A stretch of 64,000 bases of DNA from Bacteroidaceae bacterium (GTDB taxonomy: Bacteria > Bacteroidota > Bacteroidia > Bacteroidales > Bacteroidaceae). Where the stretch lies: positions 88,349 to 152,348 of the forward strand of contig JAFTXN010000009.1 in the NCBI GenBank assembly GCA_017461605.1. Reading direction: 5' to 3'. A program made the position numbers and the translations under genes. Under the pieces are notes generated by a model. That model saw only the letters and a program-made list of their open reading frames with translations. It had not been told where the DNA came from and made no database searches. Shown here piece after piece: positions 59,829 through 64,000 of the stretch; positions within the stretch are counted from its first letter, which is position 1; each line of letters starts with the position of its first letter.

Positions 59829-61286
59829 TCACGAAGCGCCCTCCACTTCCGCCGGAAGCGCCTTGCGTACAATTTTATAACCAATCGCAGCCACCACCAG
59901 ACTCATCAGAGGGCATACATAATTGAACACACAATAGGGCAGATAGGTCCAGGTGCTGACACCCAGCACCGTGGCCTGCGTCATACCACAGCTGTTCCAA
60001 GGAATCAAGGGCGAAGTCACGGTCACAGCGTCCTCCACCGTACGGCTCAGCAGACGGGCCTCGTGCCCGCTCTCACGATATGCATTGCGAAACATGTTGC
60101 CGGTCAAGATGATGGAAATATACTGATCGGCAGTGGACAAGTTCAGGAACAGACCTGCACCCACCGTCGAGGCCACCAGCCGCATCGTGTTGCGAGCACC
60201 GACCACAAAGACACGCGTAACACCCTCCAGGAAACCGCCGGCCGTCATGCAAGCGCCAAAGCACATGGCACACAATATCAGCCATATCGTATCCATCATA
60301 CCGGCCATACCACGAGTCGCGACCAGTTCGTCAAGCGCCTCGCTGCCCATCGACAGATTCGTTTCTCCCAACACAGCCTGCATGGTACCCTTGGCCAGCA
60401 CCTGCCATCCGCCACCCGGCACCTCAGCAATCTCTCTCAACAGTTCACCCTGAAAAGCAAGGCCGTAGAGCGCTGCCAGCAGCGTACCCACAAACAGCGT
60501 GATGAGCGACGGCACCCGACGATAGATGAGATAGCCCGTCACAAGAGGTACCACCAACGCCAAAGGAGAGACATAAAACCTTTCGTGCAGAGTCTCGGAG
60601 TAAAGCCGGATTTGCGATTCGCCCACGGCCTCATGCCCCAATCCCACCACGAGATACACCACCAAGGCTATGACCAGCGCCGGCAGCGTGGTGTATACCA
60701 TGTAACGAAGATGCGTAAACAGTCGCACCCCGACCGCCGAGGATGCCAACACCGTGGTATCCGACAGCGGCGACATCTTATCACCAAAATATGCACCGGA
60801 AATGATGGCACCGGCCACCCAGCCTTCATGAAAGCCCTGCGCCTGCCCCACCCCCAGCAAAGCGATACCGATGGTAGCCACGGTGGTCCACGAACTACCG
60901 GTCATCACCGACACCAGGGCACACACCACACAGGTGCAAAACAGGAACAAGGACGGATGAATAATATCAATGCCATAACATATCATCGTAGGCACAACAC
61001 CACTCACCATCCACATCCCCGACAGCGCACCGATGAGCAACAGGATGAACATCGCCACTGACACACGCTTCACATTCTTCTCAATAGCCTGCTCGAAGTC
61101 CTGCCAAGAGATGCCATAACGCCACATCCCGAGCACCACACAAACAGCCGCCGCCAAGAGCAGACACACCTGGCTGCCGCCCGAAAGGACTGCATCACCA
61201 AACAAACTAATAGTCACCCCCAACATGGCGACCAGGACCAGCAGGGGGACAAATGAAACGAGGGTGGAGGGTCTTCTATTATTCAT
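59829..61286 (-). CDS. nhaC: Na+/H+ antiporter, NhaC family
   Basis: 485 residues with about 11-12 membrane segments. Family motifs: MTGSSWTTVATIGIALLGVG near residue 130, SGAYFGDKMSPLSDTTVLAS near residue 165, and TVTSPLIPWNSCGMTQATVL near the C-terminus, where Asp/Ser/Asn lie on the ion path. It exchanges Na+ for H+ across the inner membrane for pH and sodium balance; some members exchange malate/lactate instead. It is transcribed alone with its own promoter box and terminator. Confidence 0.9.
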   Translation of the reverse strand: MNNRRPSTLVSFVPLLVLVAMLGVTISLFGDAVLSGGSQVCLLLAAAVCVVLGMWRYGISWQDFEQAIEKNVKRVSVAMFILLLIGALSGMWMVSGVVPTMICYGIDIIHPSLFLFCTCVVCALVSVMTGSSWTTVATIGIALLGVGQAQGFHEGWVAGAIISGAYFGDKMSPLSDTTVLASSAVGVRLFTHLRYMVYTTLPALVIALVVYLVVGLGHEAVGESQIRLYSETLHERFYVSPLALVVPLVTGYLIYRRVPSLITLFVGTLLAALYGLAFQGELLREIAEVPGGGWQVLAKGTMQAVLGETNLSMGSEALDELVATRGMAGMMDTIWLILCAMCFGACMTAGGFLEGVTRVFVVGARNTMRLVASTVGAGLFLNLSTADQYISIILTGNMFRNAYRESGHEARLLSRTVEDAVTVTSPLIPWNSCGMTQATVLGVSTWTYLPYCVFNYVCPLMSLVVAAIGYKIVRKALPAEVEGAS

Positions 61287-61352
61287 TCCGTATTGTTCTA
61301 ATCAAATTCACGTTCGCTACATATTATATATAATTATGTATCATTCCACTTG

Positions 61353-61360
61353 CAAAGGTA
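61353..61360 (-). promoter_or_regulatory. -7 box of nhaC
   Basis: Minus-strand TACCTTTG, 66 nt before the ATG; no clear -33 at the usual distance. 61361-61494 holds nothing recognisable. Confidence 0.5.
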
Positions 61361-61494
61361 ACCACCTTCATCAAAACCGGCACTCTACTCTCTCCAATTC
61401 ACACCCGTAGAATCTTCTACGCTAAAAAAATGGCAGGTCGAGATACCGAAAGAACACCATAGTGCACACTCGCCCATCTCACCAAGCCATAACC

Positions 61495-61528
61495 AAAAAG
61501 GTGTGTCAAAGTTCTCACTCGACACACC
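61495..61528 (-). terminator. Terminator of the LRR protein/micro-ORF operon
   Basis: Minus strand: GGTGTGTC (61521-61528) pairs with GACACACC (61500-61507), followed by TTTTTGG. Confidence 0.85.
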
Positions 61529-61561
61529 CTTTCTTCTGATTGCTTATTTCCGATCAGCGTC

Positions 61562-61717
61562 TCAGCTCTTTTTTTCGCCCCAAATGAGACTGCGTTTTCT
61601 GGTTTCAAATTCCACATTATCTCTACCGTCATCGCCCATCACGACGCTGGCGGCCAACACAATCTCCACTTCCATATTTAGCACAAGCACTTGGGGGGTT
61701 AGATAATTCTTCTTCAT
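61562..61717 (-). CDS. Micro-ORF, 51 residues, MKxY..PQ type
   Basis: Starts 3 nt after the stop of the large LRR protein and ends 33 nt before the terminator. N-terminus MKKNYLTPQVLVLNMEVEIV, then LAASVVMGDDGRDN and the basic-aromatic end ETRKRSLIWGEKKS. Same plan as the micro-ORF at 39334-39495: MK-NY-PQ start, hydrophobic stretch, Asp cluster, (R/K)RSL-W end. No known domain. Both follow giant secreted proteins with the same C-terminal signal. Translation is unproven. Confidence 0.65.
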   Translation of the reverse strand: MKKNYLTPQVLVLNMEVEIVLAASVVMGDDGRDNVEFETRKRSLIWGEKKS

Positions 61718-61720
61718 AAC

Positions 61721-64000
61721 TTATTTAATAATAACTTTTTTACCATTTAGTATATACACTCCTTTACCCGGTTGCAGCACCCGGCGACCATTCAGGTCAT
61801 AGACCTCGCCACGCTCCATTTCTGCGTCAAGGCTGCCGATACCGGTGGCGTATCCGTTGACAGATACCGAGGCGGTAGATGCTTGCAGATGGTCGTTGGT
61901 CATGTCCGGACGCGCCAGTTCCACATTCTTCAGACCGAGGCTGTATATTCCGGGAGATAACGTTTCCGAGGCCTTCAGTGTCAGTCTTATCACATCACCA
62001 CTATGTCCGAAGAAAGTTTCTGCCTTGTCGGAGTAACAAAGCACTCTCACGGCACCGTCTTTCTGCAACGCGGCTTCGGGCCGGTTGTGAGTGCGAAGGT
62101 CTGTGCGGCTGCCCAAGCCGATGAGGTAACCATCATTGTCATTCACCACCTCCATGCCTTCGGGCAGGTACAGGTCAAACTGAATATCGCTGAAAGCATC
62201 ATCGGGATTGTTCAGCATCACCCACACTTCTTTCTCCTCACCGGGAGCAATGGTGAACGGATCGATGTAGAGCATGTTGGCCGTAGGAGTTGCTGTACGC
62301 ATCTTGGGCGAAAGCAGTGCGGTGGGAGCCACCGGATTGAGTACCAGGTTCACAGCACCGCGAACATCCGTTACGCTGATCACACCGTCTTCGTTCACGT
62401 CGGCAGCCGGATTGTCATCCGGAACTTGTGCTGCCAGCACCATGTTCACGATGCCTCGCACGTCGGTAACACTGAAGTTGCCATCGTCGTTAACGTCACC
62501 GGGAGTGTAGGAGATAACCGTAACCTTGCAGGGATAATCCGAAGCCTTGTGCACTGTGCCATTCGGTTCGGTCATTTCGATATTCTTTATCATCAGATTG
62601 TAGTCTCCGTCTGCCACGTCGGTGGCCACATCCAGCGTGATGGTCAGTACTTCGCCTTCGGTACCGCTGAATGTGTAAGTGCTGTTGGAGTAGCAGATCA
62701 CACGAAGCAAACTGTCTGAAAGCATGTTGTAGGAATAGGTATGCTTACGCTCTGTGGTGCGCTCTGTGCTCAGATAAATCATTTCAAGGTCGTCTTCGTC
62801 CATGGCGATGCTGAAACCCTTGGGCAGAGCGAGGTCAAACTGATAGTCGCTGATGGCATTGACATTGTTCAACTGCACGGAGAGGGTAATGGGCTTGGTG
62901 GGACGTGTTCTCATGTCGGAAGCCCAGATAGCATAATCTTCCATGCATGATTTCTCCACTATTTGGTAATTGTTCCACGGATCCACATCATAATTGGCAG
63001 CGGCACCGGTGGGGACATATATCACAAGGGTATCCGGACAGTTGTTAAAAATGTCCTCCGAGACTGCGGGTGGAGTGGAAGACAACATCTTCACTGATTG
63101 CAAGGCGTTGCAATTAGCGAACACATAATCTCCAATAGAAGTAACGCTCTCGGGAATTGTAATGGAAGTCAGACCACTGCAACCATAAAACGCATTGCGG
63201 CCAATAGAAGTAACACCATCGGGGATTGTAATGGAAGTCAGACCACGGCAATCGAAAAACGCATAGCTGCCAATAGAAGTAACACCATCGGGAATCGTAA
63301 TGGAAGTCAGACCACGGCAACCTCCGAACGCAGAATTTCCAATTGAAGTAACGCCATTAGGGATGATGGTGTTTTCACATCCTGCTATTAGCGTATTTGT
63401 CTCGGTTTCAATAATTGCGTTACAATTATTACGACTATCATAATGCCCATTCCCTTCTTCAACGACAATGGAAGTCAGACCACTGCACTCTGAGAACGCA
63501 CTTTCTCCAATAGAGGTAACACTCTCGGGAATCGTAATTGATGTCAGACCACTGCAAATACAAAAAGCAGAATTTCCAATAGAAGTAACACCATCGGGGA
63601 TTGTAATGGAAGTCAGACCACGGCATAAAGAGAATGCACCACCTCCAATAGAAGTCAACCCATCAGGAAGCGTAATGGAAGTCAAACTACTACAAAAACC
63701 GAATGCACCTTCTCCAATTGAAGTCAACCCATCAGGAATAGTAATGGAAGTCAGACCACTGCAACCATAAAACGCATTGCGGCCAATAGAAGTAACACCA
63801 TCGGGGATTGTAATGGAAGTCAGACCACTGCAACCAGAGAAAGCATCATCTCCAATAGAAGTAACGCCATTAGGGATGATGGTGTTTTTACATCCTGCTA
63901 TTAGCGTATTTGTCTCGGTTTCAATAATTGCGTTACAATTATTACGACTATCATAATGCCCATTCCCTTCTTCAACGACAATGGAAGTCAGACCACTGCA
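61721..64000 (-). CDS. Giant LRR (BspA-like), cohesin-like and dockerin-like surface protein, 5' part missing
   Basis: Open to the window edge; 759 residues are visible and the start lies outside. Residues 1-350 are BspA-like LRR_5 repeats with SLTSITIPDGVTSIG as the repeating theme. Then two cohesin-like beta domains (about 351-495 and 590-700, with SDYQFDLALPKGFSI and SDIQFDLYLPEGMEVV) surround a dockerin-like pair (about 497-557) with calcium-loop motifs DVNDDGNFSVTDV and DVNEDGVISVTDV. The end (EVYDLNGRRVLQPGKGVYIL, NGKKVIIK) is a type IX-like sorting tail. BspA proteins bind host proteins and other bacteria, so adhesion is likely. Confidence 0.88.
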   Translation of the reverse strand, partial: CSGLTSIVVEEGNGHYDSRNNCNAIIETETNTLIAGCKNTIIPNGVTSIGDDAFSGCSGLTSITIPDGVTSIGRNAFYGCSGLTSITIPDGLTSIGEGAFGFCSSLTSITLPDGLTSIGGGAFSLCRGLTSITIPDGVTSIGNSAFCICSGLTSITIPESVTSIGESAFSECSGLTSIVVEEGNGHYDSRNNCNAIIETETNTLIAGCENTIIPNGVTSIGNSAFGGCRGLTSITIPDGVTSIGSYAFFDCRGLTSITIPDGVTSIGRNAFYGCSGLTSITIPESVTSIGDYVFANCNALQSVKMLSSTPPAVSEDIFNNCPDTLVIYVPTGAAANYDVDPWNNYQIVEKSCMEDYAIWASDMRTRPTKPITLSVQLNNVNAISDYQFDLALPKGFSIAMDEDDLEMIYLSTERTTERKHTYSYNMLSDSLLRVICYSNSTYTFSGTEGEVLTITLDVATDVADGDYNLMIKNIEMTEPNGTVHKASDYPCKVTVISYTPGDVNDDGNFSVTDVRGIVNMVLAAQVPDDNPAADVNEDGVISVTDVRGAVNLVLNPVAPTALLSPKMRTATPTANMLYIDPFTIAPGEEKEVWVMLNNPDDAFSDIQFDLYLPEGMEVVNDNDGYLIGLGSRTDLRTHNRPEAALQKDGAVRVLCYSDKAETFFGHSGDVIRLTLKASETLSPGIYSLGLKNVELARPDMTNDHLQASTASVSVNGYATGIGSLDAEMERGEVYDLNGRRVLQPGKGVYILNGKKVIIK
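63351..64000 (-). repeat. 513-bp-spaced direct repeat inside the LRR gene
   Basis: The 137 bp at 63351-63487 and 63864-64000 are identical except one base. The spacing of 513 bp equals 171 codons, so the frame is kept. The copied part encodes VVEEGNGHYDSRNNCNAII and ETETNTLIAGC. The upstream copy runs to the window edge, so more copies may follow. Confidence 0.92.

Overview
The window looks like a chromosomal segment of a Bacteroidota member of the order Bacteroidales, most likely Prevotellaceae or a close relative. Supporting signs are: many promoters with the Bacteroidota-type -7 box TAnnTTTG about 19-21 bp after a TTTG; almost no Shine-Dalgarno sites; BspA-like leucine-rich-repeat and BACON proteins; secreted proteins ending in a type IX secretion-like C-terminal motif; a large malic enzyme with a phosphotransacetylase domain; and a methylmalonyl-CoA/propionyl-CoA biotin carboxylase module. 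Species cannot be fixed from the sequence alone. No rRNA, prophage, insertion sequence or CRISPR array was seen.

Layout. 1-5.5 kb: 3' end of a family-10-like glycosidase, thrA, a sugar nucleotidyltransferase, a YafQ-type toxin-antitoxin pair with a palindromic operator inside its promoter, and tRNA-Lys. 5.8-10.5 kb: alaS, then a BACON lipoprotein behind a roughly 300-nt structured leader. 10.7-16.3 kb (minus): symporter, TPR protein and glycosidase-like operon, plus a membrane acyltransferase. 16.4-22.3 kb (minus): carboxyltransferase, OadG-like and biotin-carrier operon, and a TonB-like outer-membrane protein. 22.5-24.4 kb: an ABC-type ATPase and a DUF4435/TOPRIM-like protein, resembling a PARIS-type defence pair. 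24.6-39 kb: beta-galactosidase, a TetR regulator, a small outer-membrane protein, malic enzyme, radical SAM protein, tilS, two small envelope proteins, a CNNM/CBS protein and an iron alcohol dehydrogenase. 39.3-44.7 kb (minus): a 1670-residue secreted beta-helix-like protein with a poly-G tract next to its promoter and a 53-codon ORF after it. 44.9-59.5 kb (minus): one 29-gene ribosomal protein/secY/rpoA cluster from rplC to rplQ. 59.8-64 kb (minus): an NhaC antiporter, a second small ORF of the same type, and a large LRR/cohesin-like/dockerin-like surface protein that runs off the window.

How the parts relate. Most genes are housekeeping. The less ordinary content is regulatory or intergenic: (i) six intergenic arrays built on 21-bp units, most of them foldable as bidirectional terminators; (ii) two tandem duplications of about 85 bp, each ending in the real promoter of the next gene; (iii) a structured leader before the BACON lipoprotein; (iv) a 151-bp imperfect inverted-repeat element; (v) two related micro-ORFs each placed directly behind a giant secreted protein; and (vi) the ATPase/DUF4435 pair. 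The two giant proteins share the same C-terminal ending, so they probably use the same export and anchoring route.
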